A DNA stretch of 64,000 bases from JALOAT01 sp041687015 (lineage in GTDB: Bacteria; Pseudomonadota; Gammaproteobacteria; Thiohalomonadales; Thiohalomonadaceae). Positions 39,246 through 47,989 of this stretch are shown here, piece by piece. Numbering within the stretch: position 1 is the stretch's first letter; each line of letters begins with the position of its first letter. The stretch lies in NCBI GenBank assembly GCA_041687015.1, contig JAWLCT010000015.1, positions 1 through 64,000 of the forward strand, read 5' to 3'. The translations under genes were made by a program, and so were the position numbers. Under the pieces are notes generated by a model. It worked only from the letters and a program-made list of their open reading frames with translations, made no database searches and was not told the origin of the DNA.

Positions 39246-41165
39246 TTACTTCTTGTCGTCCTTGACCTCTTCGAATTCCGCATCGACCACGTCCTCCTTG
39301 GCGCCCGCTTGTTCGCCGGCGGGCTCACCGGCCGGCTGCTCGCCCGCCTGGGCCTGGGCGTAAACGCGCTCGGCGATCTTGCCGGAGGCCTGGGTGAGGG
39401 TCGCCGTCTTGGCTTCGATGGCATCCTTGTCTTCGCCCTTCATCACCTCTTCCAGGTCCTTGATGGCCGCTTCGACCTGTTCTTTTTCGCTGGCCTCGAG
39501 TTTGTCGCCCAACTCGGCCATGGACTTGCGCGTGGCGTGGATAAGGGCGTCGGCGTGGTTGCGCGCGGTCACCAGCTCGTGGAACTTCTTGTCGTCGGCC
39601 GCATGGGCCTCGGCGTCCTGCACCATACGGTTGATCTCGTCCTCGGACAGGCCGGAGGAGGCGCGGATGGTGATGGATTGCTGTTTACCCGTGGCCCTGT
39701 CCTTGGCGCCCACGTGCAGGATGCCGTTGGCGTCGATGTCGAAGGTGACCTCCACCTGCGGCACGCCGCGCGGCGCGGGCGGGATGTCACCCAGATCGAA
39801 GCGGCCCAGGGATTTGTTGGCGTTGGCCATTTCACGCTCGCCCTGCAGCACGTGCACGGTGACCGCGGTCTGGTTGTCCTCCGCCGTGGAGAACACCTGG
39901 GAGGCCTTGGTCGGGATGGTGGTGTTCTTCTCGATGAGCTTGGTCATCACGCCGCCCAGGGTCTCGATGCCCAGAGACAGCGGGGTGACGTCGAGCAGGA
40001 GCACGTCCTTGACCTCGCCGCCCAGCACGCCGCCCTGGATGGCAGCGCCCACGGCCACCGCCTCGTCCGGGTTGACGTCCTTGCGGGGATCCTTGCCGAA
40101 GAAGGTCTTGACCGCTTCCTGCACCTTGGGCATGCGGGTCTGGCCACCCACCAGGATCACGTCGTCCACGTCCTTGGCGGACAGGCCGGCGTCCTTGAGC
40201 GCGACGCGGCAGGGCTCCATGGTACGCTGGATGAGATCTTCCACCAGGGATTCGAGCTTGGCGCGGGTCACCTTCATGTTGAGGTGCTTGGGACCGCTCG
40301 CATCGGCAGTGATGTAGGGCAGGTTCACCTCGGTCTGCTGCGAGGAGGACAGCTCGATCTTGGCCTTCTCCGCCGCTTCCTTCAGGCGCTGCATGGCCAG
40401 CGCATCGCCGCGCAGGTCGATGCCGCTGTCCTTCTTGAACTCCTCGGCCAGGTAGTCGATGACGCGCTTGTCGAAGTCTTCGCCGCCCAGAAAGGTGTCG
40501 CCGTTGGTGGACAGCACCTCAAACTGGTGCTCGCCCTCGATCTCGGAGATCTCGATGATGGAAATGTCGAAGGTGCCGCCGCCCAGGTCGTACACGGCGA
40601 TTTTGCGATCACCCGGCTGCTTGTCCATGCCGAAGGCGAGCGCCGCGGCCGTGGGCTCATTGATGATGCGCTTCACTTCGAGGCCGGCGATCTTGCCCGC
40701 GTCCTTGGTGGCCTGGCGCTGGGAGTCGTTGAAGTAGGCCGGCACGGTGATGACCGCTTCGGTGACGGGCTCGCCGAGGTAGTCCTCGGCAGTCTTCTTC
40801 ATCTTCTGCAGCACCTTGGCGGAGATCTCCGGCGGCGCCATTTTCTTGCCGCGCGACTCCAGCCAGGCATCGCCGTTGGGGGCCTTCACGATCTTGTAAG
40901 GAACAAGGTCGAGGTCCTTCTGGACCTCCTTGTCTTCGAAGCGGCGGCCGATGAGGCGCTTGACCGCGAAGAAGGTGTTCTGCGGATTGGTCACCGCCTG
41001 GCGTTTGGCGGACTGACCCATCAGGGTGTCGTCCTCGGTGAAAGCGACGATGGACGGTGTGGTGCGATCACCCTCGCTGTTCTCGATGACGCGGGGCTTG
41101 CCACCTTCCATCACGGCAACGCAGGAATTGGTGGTGCCGAGGTCAATGCCGATGATCTTTCCCAT
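39246..41165 (-). CDS. dnaK: Chaperone protein DnaK (Hsp70)
   Basis: DnaK is the ATP-driven Hsp70 chaperone. From ATG 41165 (MGKIIGIDLGTTNSC) it has 639 residues with the nucleotide-binding motifs IGIDLGTTNSC, VYDLGGGTFD and ILVGGQTRMP, the linker/substrate domain (DVLLLDVTPLSLGIE), and the charged C-terminus DAEFEEVKDDKK. It lies 77 bp after grpE in the hrcA-grpE-dnaK-dnaJ cluster. Confidence 0.98.
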   Translation of the reverse strand: MGKIIGIDLGTTNSCVAVMEGGKPRVIENSEGDRTTPSIVAFTEDDTLMGQSAKRQAVTNPQNTFFAVKRLIGRRFEDKEVQKDLDLVPYKIVKAPNGDAWLESRGKKMAPPEISAKVLQKMKKTAEDYLGEPVTEAVITVPAYFNDSQRQATKDAGKIAGLEVKRIINEPTAAALAFGMDKQPGDRKIAVYDLGGGTFDISIIEISEIEGEHQFEVLSTNGDTFLGGEDFDKRVIDYLAEEFKKDSGIDLRGDALAMQRLKEAAEKAKIELSSSQQTEVNLPYITADASGPKHLNMKVTRAKLESLVEDLIQRTMEPCRVALKDAGLSAKDVDDVILVGGQTRMPKVQEAVKTFFGKDPRKDVNPDEAVAVGAAIQGGVLGGEVKDVLLLDVTPLSLGIETLGGVMTKLIEKNTTIPTKASQVFSTAEDNQTAVTVHVLQGEREMANANKSLGRFDLGDIPPAPRGVPQVEVTFDIDANGILHVGAKDRATGKQQSITIRASSGLSEDEINRMVQDAEAHAADDKKFHELVTARNHADALIHATRKSMAELGDKLEASEKEQVEAAIKDLEEVMKGEDKDAIEAKTATLTQASGKIAERVYAQAQAGEQPAGEPAGEQAGAKEDVVDAEFEEVKDDKK

Positions 41166-41242
41166 GTGTCTCTCCAATCAATCTGGGCCGCTGGCGAGCG
41201 GCAAGAATTTCTAGTTCCGAAATAGGGTTATTGCCGCGACTT

Positions 41243-41827
41243 TCAAGCCTTTGCATCCACGTTCTGCCCGGGCGTGGCGTCGGGCGCGCGCGCCACGATG
41301 ACCATGGCCGGGCGAATCAGGCGCTCGTTCAGGGTGTAACCCTTCTGCATCACGGCCACGACGGTATTGGGCGGCTGTTCGGAAGGTTGCATGCTCACGG
41401 CCTGATGGAGGGCGGGGTCGAACGGCTGACCCATGGGGTCCACCAGCTTGATGCCGTATTTCTCCATGGCAGTGGTCAGCATCTTGAGGGTGAGCTCCAT
41501 GCCCTCGCGCAGCTTTTCCACGCTTTCCGTGGCGTCCGCGGCGGAAAGGCCCAGCTCCAGGCTGTCGCGCACCGGCAGCAGCTCCTGGGCAAAGCGCTCG
41601 AGGGCGTACTTGTGGGCGTTTTCCACATCACGCTCGGCGCGCCGGCGGGTGTTTTCCAGCTCGGCCTGGGTACGCAGCAACTGATTCCAGTGCTGGTCGG
41701 CCTTGGCACGGGCGTCTTCGAGCTGCAGCTGCAGATCGTCCGCTTCCGGGCCGGCGGCCTGCGCTTCGGCCACGTCAACGGCTTCTTGCGGTTCGCTGCC
41801 TTCCACCCGGTTCTTGTCGTCACTCAT
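41243..41827 (-). CDS. grpE: Nucleotide exchange factor GrpE
   Basis: GrpE releases ADP from DnaK. The start at ATG 41827 (MSDDKNRVEGSEPQE) gives 194 residues; the extension to 41902 is not conserved. A disordered acidic N-terminus is followed by a long helix (LRTQAELENTRRRAERD) and a C-terminal beta domain (NTVVAVMQKGYTLNERLIRPAMV), the family signature. It lies between hrcA (82 bp upstream) and dnaK. Confidence 0.97.
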   Translation of the reverse strand: MSDDKNRVEGSEPQEAVDVAEAQAAGPEADDLQLQLEDARAKADQHWNQLLRTQAELENTRRRAERDVENAHKYALERFAQELLPVRDSLELGLSAADATESVEKLREGMELTLKMLTTAMEKYGIKLVDPMGQPFDPALHQAVSMQPSEQPPNTVVAVMQKGYTLNERLIRPAMVIVARAPDATPGQNVDAKA

Positions 41828-41909
41828 GATCGCGACTGTCCCTCTCCTGAATAAACGAAATCGCCCCGCGGCGCCTGGCGGGCGCCGGGAATTGGGGCAC
41901 ATGTGGGGT

Positions 41910-42938
41910 CTATTTGGCCTGATTCAAGGCCGCGCCCAGCAACCGGGCGGTGATATCGACGACGGGGATGACCCGGTCGTAATGCATGCGGGTGGGGCCA
42001 ATCACCCCCAGCACACCGACCACATTGCCTTCCACCTCGTAAGGCGCGGTCACCACGCTGCAATCGTCCAGGACTTCGTAGCCCGACTCCTCGCCGATGA
42101 AGATCTGAATCCCGTTGGCACGCAGCGACTGATCGAGCAGGTGCAGGATGTCACGCTTGCGGTTGAAGGCCTCGAACAGCTGCCGCAGGCGCTCCACATT
42201 GGACATCTCTGCGTAATTCATCAGGTTGGTCTGGCCGGCGAGCACATAGTCACCCTCGCCGACATTGTCCTGGCTGGCCATCTCCAGGGCCGCGATCATG
42301 AGCTGGTTCATGTGTTCGCGGGTGGCGTGCATCTCCTCCACCAGTCCCTGGCGCATGGCCGACAAATCACGCCCGGCGAAAGCCTCGTTGAGGTAGGCGG
42401 CGGCCTGCTGGAGCTCCGATTGGGAATAGGGGCGCGAGGTATGGATGATGCGGTTTTGCACTTCCTTGTCGTTGGTCACCAGGATGACCAGCACGCGGTT
42501 ATGGGAAAGCCCCATGAACTCCACATGACGGCTCGCCACGTGTTCGCGCCGGGGCACCATCACCACACCCGCCAGGGCGGTGATCTCCGACAGCATGGCC
42601 GAAGCGGTCTCGAGGATGCGTTTGGGCTCGCCCGCCGGGGTAAGTTGATGGCGCAGCTGACTGACCTCCACCTCGCCCAGGTCGCGCACGGTGAGCAGGC
42701 TGTCCACGAACACCCGGTAACCATGGGCCGTGGGCACCCGGCCGGCGGAGGTGTGGGGCGAGGACACCAGCCCCATCTCCTCGAGATCGGCCATGATGTT
42801 ACGAATGGTCGCCGGGCTCAGGTCGAGGGAAGAATCGCGGGACACGGTGCGTGAGCCCACCGGCTGACCGTCGCGGATGTAGCGCTCCACAACGAACTTC
42901 AGCAGTTGACGGGCGCGCTCGTTCAGGGCGACGGACAT
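41910..42938 (-). CDS. hrcA: Heat-inducible transcription repressor HrcA
   Basis: HrcA represses heat-shock operons by binding CIRCE and depends on GroE for activity. The product has an N-terminal winged helix (LKFVVERYIRDGQPVGSRTV, SPATIRNIMADLEEMGL) and the GAF-like C-terminal domain (NVVGVLGVIGPTRMHYDRVI). I prefer ATG 42938 (MSVALNERARQ, 342 residues). An in-frame ATG at 42968 would leave only about 30 nt of leader, and neither start has a strong ribosome-binding site. The CIRCE element lies directly upstream, so the cluster is likely autoregulated. Confidence 0.96.
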   Translation of the reverse strand: MSVALNERARQLLKFVVERYIRDGQPVGSRTVSRDSSLDLSPATIRNIMADLEEMGLVSSPHTSAGRVPTAHGYRVFVDSLLTVRDLGEVEVSQLRHQLTPAGEPKRILETASAMLSEITALAGVVMVPRREHVASRHVEFMGLSHNRVLVILVTNDKEVQNRIIHTSRPYSQSELQQAAAYLNEAFAGRDLSAMRQGLVEEMHATREHMNQLMIAALEMASQDNVGEGDYVLAGQTNLMNYAEMSNVERLRQLFEAFNRKRDILHLLDQSLRANGIQIFIGEESGYEVLDDCSVVTAPYEVEGNVVGVLGVIGPTRMHYDRVIPVVDITARLLGAALNQAK

Positions 42939-42974
42939 GACAGGCGAATGGGCACGGGTAAAGGTCATCTGGAT

Positions 42975-43001
42975 TTAGCACTCCACCGGATAGAGTGCTA
43001 C
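42975..43001 (-). promoter_or_regulatory. CIRCE operator
   Basis: TTAGCACTC (42975-42983), nine spacer bases, then GAGTGCTAC (42993-43001). This matches the CIRCE consensus TTAGCACTC-N9-GAGTGCTAA at 17 of 18 positions. It lies between the predicted -10 box and hrcA, the expected place for repression of hrcA-grpE-dnaK-dnaJ. Confidence 0.95.
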
Positions 43002-43005
43002 CAGA

Positions 43006-43034
43006 AAGCTATCAATGCAACAAAACAGTGTCAA
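43006..43034 (-). promoter_or_regulatory. Predicted sigma70 promoter of hrcA-grpE-dnaK-dnaJ
   Basis: On the minus strand TTGACA (43029-43034, perfect) and TAGCTT (43006-43011) are 17 bp apart. The CIRCE inverted repeat begins 4 bp downstream of the -10 box, overlapping the predicted start site. Confidence 0.65.
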
Positions 43035-43043
43035 GACAGGCGG

Positions 43044-43073
43044 TTGGAAAGGCCCGTCGTGACGTGATAGCTT
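43044..43073 (+). promoter_or_regulatory. Possible promoter of nadK
   Basis: TTGGAA (43044-43049) and TAGCTT (43068-43073) are 18 bp apart on the + strand, in the gap divergent from hrcA. The -10 match is weak. Confidence 0.3.
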
Positions 43074-43100
43074 TGTGCGCCTCGGGAGGAATCAACGTCA

Positions 43101-43970
43101 ATGGCACAAAGCTTCCAGTGTGTAGGGCTTATCGGCAAATATGCCGATCCATCCGTGGGCGAGACCCTGCACAACCTGAGTGCCTTTCTGCTGTCGCGCA
43201 ATGTCGAGGTCCTGCTGGACGAGTCCACCGCGCGGATGCTGCCGGAAAACGGACTCGCCATCGCCAGCCGCGAGGAAATCGGCGAGCGCTGCGATCTGGC
43301 CATCGCCGTGGGCGGTGACGGCACCCTGCTTGCCGCGGCGCGCTCCCTGGCCCGTTACGACATCTCCCTGCTTGGCGTCAATCTGGGGCGTCTGGGTTTT
43401 CTCACCGACATCTCGCCCCAGGAGATGGAACAGAAGCTGGATGAAATCCTGGGCGGCACCTACGCCGCCGAAGAACGCTTCCTGTTGCACTGCAGCATCA
43501 TCCGCGACGGCGAGCACATCAGCGAGAGTGAAGCGCTCAATGACGTAGTGGTCCACAAATGGGAAGTGGCCCGCATGATCGAGGTCGAAACCTGGGTGAA
43601 TGGCCAGTTCGTTCACACCCTGCGTTCGGACGGTCTCATCGTTTCCACCCCCACCGGCTCCACCGCCTATGCCCTGTCCGGCGGCGGACCCATCATGCAC
43701 GCCAACCTGGACGCCATCGTGCTGGTGCCCATCTGTCCGCACACCATGAGCAACCGCCCCATCGTGTTGCGCGGCGACAGTTCCATCGAAGTGCTGGTGC
43801 GTGAGGACACCCATTCCCACGCCCAAATCACCTGCGACGGCCAGATCAACCTGGGGCTGGTTTCAGGCGACCGCATCCGTATCCGCAAGGCGGATCACCG
43901 CGTGCGCCTCATCCATCCGGCCGGCCACGACCATTTCAACCTGCTGCGCGCCAAGCTCCACTGGGGCTGA
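43101..43970 (+). CDS. nadK: NAD kinase
   Basis: NadK phosphorylates NAD to NADP. The 289-residue product has the GGDGT motif (AVGGDGTLLAAARSL), the NLGRLGFLTDI segment, the ALNDVVVHKW Asn-Asp pair, and the STPTGSTAYALSGGGPI loop. ATG at 43101 has GGGAGGA upstream. It diverges from hrcA and precedes recN, as in many Gammaproteobacteria. Confidence 0.98.
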   Translation: MAQSFQCVGLIGKYADPSVGETLHNLSAFLLSRNVEVLLDESTARMLPENGLAIASREEIGERCDLAIAVGGDGTLLAAARSLARYDISLLGVNLGRLGFLTDISPQEMEQKLDEILGGTYAAEERFLLHCSIIRDGEHISESEALNDVVVHKWEVARMIEVETWVNGQFVHTLRSDGLIVSTPTGSTAYALSGGGPIMHANLDAIVLVPICPHTMSNRPIVLRGDSSIEVLVREDTHSHAQITCDGQINLGLVSGDRIRIRKADHRVRLIHPAGHDHFNLLRAKLHWG

Positions 43971-44077
43971 AGGGCGAAGCCCGCCAATGTACGCCAAGGA
44001 ACGCCAATCCCTTCAAGTGAAGCGAGGCACAGTTCGCGTCCGTTGGCATTCATTCACGGACGTCACGTAATCAAGAC

Positions 44078-45950
44078 ATGCTCACGCACCTGCACATCAG
44101 CGACTTCGCCATCGTGGACCGGCTCGAACTGGAGTTCGCCGCAGGCATGACCGTGCTCACGGGCGAGACCGGTGCCGGCAAGTCCATCCTGCTCGATGCC
44201 CTCGGCCTGTGTCTGGGCGATCGGGCGGAATCCATCGCCGTGCGCCATGGTGCGGATCGCGCCGAGGTGAGCGCGAGCTTCGAAATCGCCGCGCTGGATG
44301 AGGTGAATGCCTGGTTGTCCGAGAACGAACTGGATGCGGACGGCGAGTGCGTCATTCGCCGCGTGGTGGGCAGTGACGGCCGGTCCAAGGCGTTTGTAAA
44401 CGGGCGTGTGGTGCCCGTGCAGTCACTTCGTGAATTGGGCGAGCGCCTGGTGGACATCCATGGCCAGCACGCCCATCAGTCGCTGCTCAAGCGCGATGCC
44501 CAACGTGAGTTGCTCGACGAATACGCGGGCCTCGGTGCCGACGTCACGGAGCTGGGCCGACGCTATCGCCAGTGGAAATCCCTGGAAGACGAGTACGCCC
44601 GTCTCGCCACCGCGCAGAGCGAGCGCGAGGCGCGCCTGGAGCTGCTGCGCTTCCAGCTGGCCGAACTTCAGGCCCTGGATCTCAAGCCCGGAGAGATCGC
44701 CCAGGTGGAAGAGGAACACCGGCGCCTCGCCAACGCCAGCCGCCTGCTCGAAAGCAGCCAGCAGGCGGAACAGTTGTTGTATGAAGACGATCAGGCCGCG
44801 GTGAATCTCATGAGCCGCGCCCTCACCGAACTGCGCGAAATGGAACGCTTCGACGGCGGCGTCGCCGAATGCGCCCAATTGCTCGAGAGCGCCCTGATCC
44901 AGGCACGGGAGGCCGCCGCCGAGCTGCGCCATTACCGTGACCGCCTGGACCTGGACCCGGGGCGCCTGGGCGAACTGGAGCAGCGCCTCGCGGATATCCA
45001 CGATCTCGCCCGTAAACACCGCACCGAGGGCGAGGCACTCATCGCGCTCACCGAACACTTCACCGCGGAACTGGACACCCTCGAAAACGCCGGCGCACGG
45101 CTCGACGGCCTGGAACGCGACATCACCAAGGCGAAGACCGCCTATCTCCAGCTGGCACGGCAGGTGGGCAAAAAACGTGCGAGCGCCGGCGAAAAGCTGG
45201 GCGTGGCGGTCACTGCGAACATGCAGGAACTGGGCATGGCAGGCGGGCGGCTGGACGTGCAGGTGGAAGCCCTGCCCGAGGCGCAGGCCGGCGTCGCGGG
45301 CCTGGAACGCATCGAACTGCTGGTCAGCGCCAACCCGGGCCAGCCGGCGCGCCCGCTCGGCAAGGTCGCGTCCGGTGGCGAACTGTCGCGCATCAGCCTG
45401 GCCATCCAGGTGCTGACGGCCACGGGCGCCGGCATTCCCACGCTGATCTTCGACGAGGTCGACGTGGGAATTGGCGGTGGCGTGGCGGAAATGGTCGGCC
45501 GCCGGCTACGGGACCTGGGCGGCAAACGCCANNNNNNNNNNNNNNNNNNNNNNNNNNNNNNNNNNNNNNNNNNNNNNNNNNNNNNNNNNNNNNNNNNNNN
45601 NNNNNNNNNNNNNNNNNNNNNNNNNNNNNNNCATTCCCACGCTGATCTTCGACGAGGTCGACGTGGGAATTGGCGGTGGCGTGGCGGAAATGGTCGGCCG
45701 CCGGCTACGGGACCTGGGCGGCAAACGCCAAGTGCTGTGCGTAACCCACCAACCCCAGGTCGCCGCCCTTGGGCACCACCACTTCGTGGTCAGCAAGCAG
45801 ACCACCAAAGGTGTCACCCGCACCCGCATCGAACACGTCACGGGCGACGCGCGCGTCGAGGAAGTGGCGCGCATGCTCGGCGGCATCGAAATCACCGCCC
45901 AGACCCGCTCCCACGCACGCGAGCTCATCGACCGGGCGGCAGAGTCGTAG
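44078..45950 (+). CDS. recN: DNA repair protein RecN, interrupted by an assembly gap
   Basis: RecN is an SMC-like ATPase acting in double-strand break repair. Walker A is GETGAGKSILLDALG near residues 30-44. A long coiled-coil middle follows, and then the signature GKVASGGELSRISLAIQ and Walker B TLIFDEVDVGIGG. The frame is broken by 100 N (45532-45631) with 99 bp repeated on each side. Removing 199 bp restores a 557-residue protein of normal size, ending ARELIDRAAES. I see no LexA-type box in the 107 bp upstream. Confidence 0.95.
45433..45730. other. Scaffold gap with 99-bp flanking duplication in recN
   Basis: 45433-45531 and 45632-45730 are identical (99 bp, from CATTCCCACG to CAAACGCCA), with exactly 100 N between. 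The duplication length is the same as at the dapB gap, which points to the assembler rather than biology. Confidence 0.95.
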
Positions 45951-45987
45951 GCGCGTGCCACGTCCCCAAATGAACGCAAGCGGGCAT

Positions 45988-46196
45988 AAAGGCAAAAAGC
46001 ATTAACCACGGGGGACACGGGGGAACACGGGAAAATCGATCTATCCGTAGAAGCTGCCTCAGGTCATAATCGCGCGGTATCCGACGGCAATCGCGGCCTG
46101 AGGCCGCTCCTACAGGTCTGTCTCTTGGTCACATTTCGCCGTTGTAGCCAGCTTCTCTTGCCCCCTCTCCCCCCCGTGGTTAATGCTCTTTGCCTT
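45988..46196. repeat. Long palindromic intergenic repeat with an internal REP-like element
   Basis: The left arm (about 45988-46033) has GGCAAAAAGCATTAACCACG then ACACGGGGG and ACACGGG. The right arm (about 46160-46196) has CCCCGTGGTTAATGCTCTTTGCC. Between them lies a REP-like palindrome (GCGGCCTGAGGCCGC, about 46093-46107). The element separates the convergent recN and fur genes. No gene is seen in 45951-46207. Confidence 0.88.
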
Positions 46197-46207
46197 TACG
46201 CTTTCCT

Positions 46208-46648
46208 TTAGGTCCGCTTACGTTCATTTGCGGACGCACCTTCCTGGCACTTCGGGCAGATGCCGTAGATGGTCAGGCTGTGGTCGGTGATGGCATAGCC
46301 GTGGCGTTCGGCAATGGCGTGCTGGCGCGCCTCGATGGTCTCGTCCACGAATTCGTCCACCCGCCCGCACTTGATACAGACGATGTGGTCGTGATGCCGG
46401 CCCTCGTTGAGTTCGAACACCGCGTGACCACCTTCGAAATGATGCCGGGTGACCAACTCCGCCTGTTCAAACTGCATGAGAACCCGGTAAATCGTGGCAA
46501 GGCCCACGTCCTCGCCCAGTTCGAGCATGGCGCGGTAGACGTCCTCTGCGGACATGTGGCGCTCCCGGTTCTTCTCCAGGAACTCCAGGATCTTGATGCG
46601 CGGCAGCGTGGCCTTGAGACCTACCCGGCGCAGCTCTTCATTGCTCAT
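46208..46648 (-). CDS. fur: Ferric uptake regulator Fur
   Basis: Fur represses iron-uptake genes when bound to Fe2+. The 146-residue protein has the winged helix (LKATLPRIKILEFLEKN; GLATIYRVLMQFEQA), the metal-site histidines in TRHHFEGGHAVFEL and EGRHHDHIVCIKCG, and a second C..C pair (ICPKCQEG). It is divergent from bamE with 68 bp between, the classical gammaproteobacterial arrangement. Confidence 0.98.
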   Translation of the reverse strand: MSNEELRRVGLKATLPRIKILEFLEKNRERHMSAEDVYRAMLELGEDVGLATIYRVLMQFEQAELVTRHHFEGGHAVFELNEGRHHDHIVCIKCGRVDEFVDETIEARQHAIAERHGYAITDHSLTIYGICPKCQEGASANERKRT

Positions 46649-46716
46649 GTCGGCTCCGTGTCATTCGGCGGTGCGTTCGCGTATTATTTCGCAAAATGTA
46701 CCGGCCCCAAAACTAA

Positions 46717-47061
46717 ATGCGAAGAATTCTTGTTCTTTTGACACTTGCGGCGACGCTTGCAGGCTGTACCGCCCACCGCATCGAAATTCAGCAAGGGAAC
46801 ATCGTCTCCCGTGAGAAGCTTGCGCTGGTGAAACCCGGCATGGACCAGCAGCAGGTGCGGTTTGCCCTGGGGTCACCGCTGGTGATCGATCCCTTCCACC
46901 CGGACCGGTGGGACTACCACTATTCCCTCAAGCAGGAAGGGGAATTGAGCGCCACCTACCGCGTTACGCTGCATTTCGAAATGGGCAAGCTGGTGCGCAT
47001 GGAAGACCATGGCGAAATCCCCGAGACCGAGCGGGCCGCCCTGGAGATGGTTTCGCGCTGA
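46717..47061 (+). CDS. bamE: Outer membrane protein assembly factor BamE
   Basis: BamE is a small lipoprotein of the BAM complex that inserts beta-barrel proteins into the outer membrane. The 114-residue product has a lipoprotein signal ending in the lipobox LAGC (Cys17). It then has the SmpA/OmlA fold with QGNIVSREKLALVKPGM, QVRFALGSPL and DRWDYHYSLKQ. It is divergent from fur. Confidence 0.96.
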   Translation: MRRILVLLTLAATLAGCTAHRIEIQQGNIVSREKLALVKPGMDQQQVRFALGSPLVIDPFHPDRWDYHYSLKQEGELSATYRVTLHFEMGKLVRMEDHGEIPETERAALEMVSR

Positions 47062-47197
47062 TGCGGACATCCGCTTCGCGACCAAGGCGCTGCTGAGGGC
47101 GTTTTCGACAGCCTGCCGGACCGACCGAACCGCGATTTCTACCTGAACCGGCGCGCACGGTCCGCGCCAGGCGCGGCGCGCCGCCGCAGCGCCAATT

Positions 47198-47542
47198 TCA
47201 GCCGCCCTCTCCTTCGGACTCGGCATCGCCCCCACCCTTTTTCATGCGCTTGCCCTCGGCACTGCGCTGCTTGCGCACTTCCTTCGGGTCGGCAATGAGG
47301 GGACGGTAGATCTCCACCCGATCCTTGGGGCGCAATTCCTTATCCAGTTTGCTGAGCTTGCCGAAAACGCCCACCTTGGCGCGCTCCAGTTCAATCTCCG
47401 GAAACTTTTCCAGCAGCCCGGAACGCTCGATGGCGTGACGCAGGGTCATGCCGGCCTCCACCTCCACCGGGATGATGAACTGCCGTTCCGGTCGCGCGTA
47501 GGCCACTTCCACCTGGAAGCGGCTCGATGTCTGTTCGCTCAT
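47198..47542 (-). CDS. RnfH family ubiquitin-like protein
   Basis: A 114-residue beta-grasp protein of the RnfH (UPF0125) family. I place the start at ATG 47542 (MSEQTSSRFQVEVAYA). The longer open frame to 47692 lies inside ratA. Conserved segments are VEAGMTLRHAIERSGLL, KVGVFGKLSKLD and DRVEIYRPLIADPKE. It overlaps ratA by 4 bp. The molecular role of the family is not settled; the genomic pairing with ratA is typical. Confidence 0.93.
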   Translation of the reverse strand: MSEQTSSRFQVEVAYARPERQFIIPVEVEAGMTLRHAIERSGLLEKFPEIELERAKVGVFGKLSKLDKELRPKDRVEIYRPLIADPKEVRKQRSAEGKRMKKGGGDAESEGEGG

Positions 47543-47988
47543 GACTGGCCTCTCGATGTGCCGTAAACCTGTTCCGCGCGACGTCGGAAGGAATCCACGA
47601 AGGTGCTGGTGATCTGGCTGAACACCGGCCCCAGTGCCATGCCGATGATGCGGCTCGAAAACTCGAATTCGAGATCGAGCGACACCTTGCACGCCCTCTC
47701 GCCCAAAGGATCAAACCGCCAGAAACCCTCCAGGCGTCGAAACGGGCCTTCCACCAAGCGCATTTCGATCATCTTGCCGGCCTGCAGGCGGTTACGGGTG
47801 CTGAAGGATTTGTGCAGCGCACCATGGGCGATTTCCACCGTCGCGTGCACTTCATCTTCGGTTCGCGAAAGCACCTTGGCGCCACGGCACCAGGGCAGGA
47901 ACTGGGGGTAGGCGTCCACGTCATCCACGAGCTGGAACATCTCGCTCGCGCTGTACGGGACGATGGCGCTTTTTTGGACAGTGGGCAT
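47539..47988 (-). CDS. ratA: Type II toxin-antitoxin system RatA family protein
   Basis: A START-like (Bet v1 fold) protein of 149 residues. The conserved start is TVQKSAIVPYSASEMFQLVDDV, followed by YPQFLPWCRGAKVL and a C-terminus with SFRRRAEQVYG. E. coli RatA was reported to bind 50S subunits and block association; relatives resemble coenzyme Q-binding COQ10 proteins, so a quinone-related role is an alternative. The start is ATG 47988. The transporter gene ends 1 bp upstream. Confidence 0.93.
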   Translation of the reverse strand: MPTVQKSAIVPYSASEMFQLVDDVDAYPQFLPWCRGAKVLSRTEDEVHATVEIAHGALHKSFSTRNRLQAGKMIEMRLVEGPFRRLEGFWRFDPLGERACKVSLDLEFEFSSRIIGMALGPVFSQITSTFVDSFRRRAEQVYGTSRGQS

Positions 47989-47989
47989 G

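Noticed and set aside
43971..44077. LexA (SOS) box upstream of recN
   Set aside because: No CTGT-N8-ACAG pattern is present in the gap.
45433..45730. A real tandem duplication of the RecN Walker B region
   Set aside because: The duplicated length equals that at the dapB gap and flanks exactly 100 N, so an assembly origin is far more likely.
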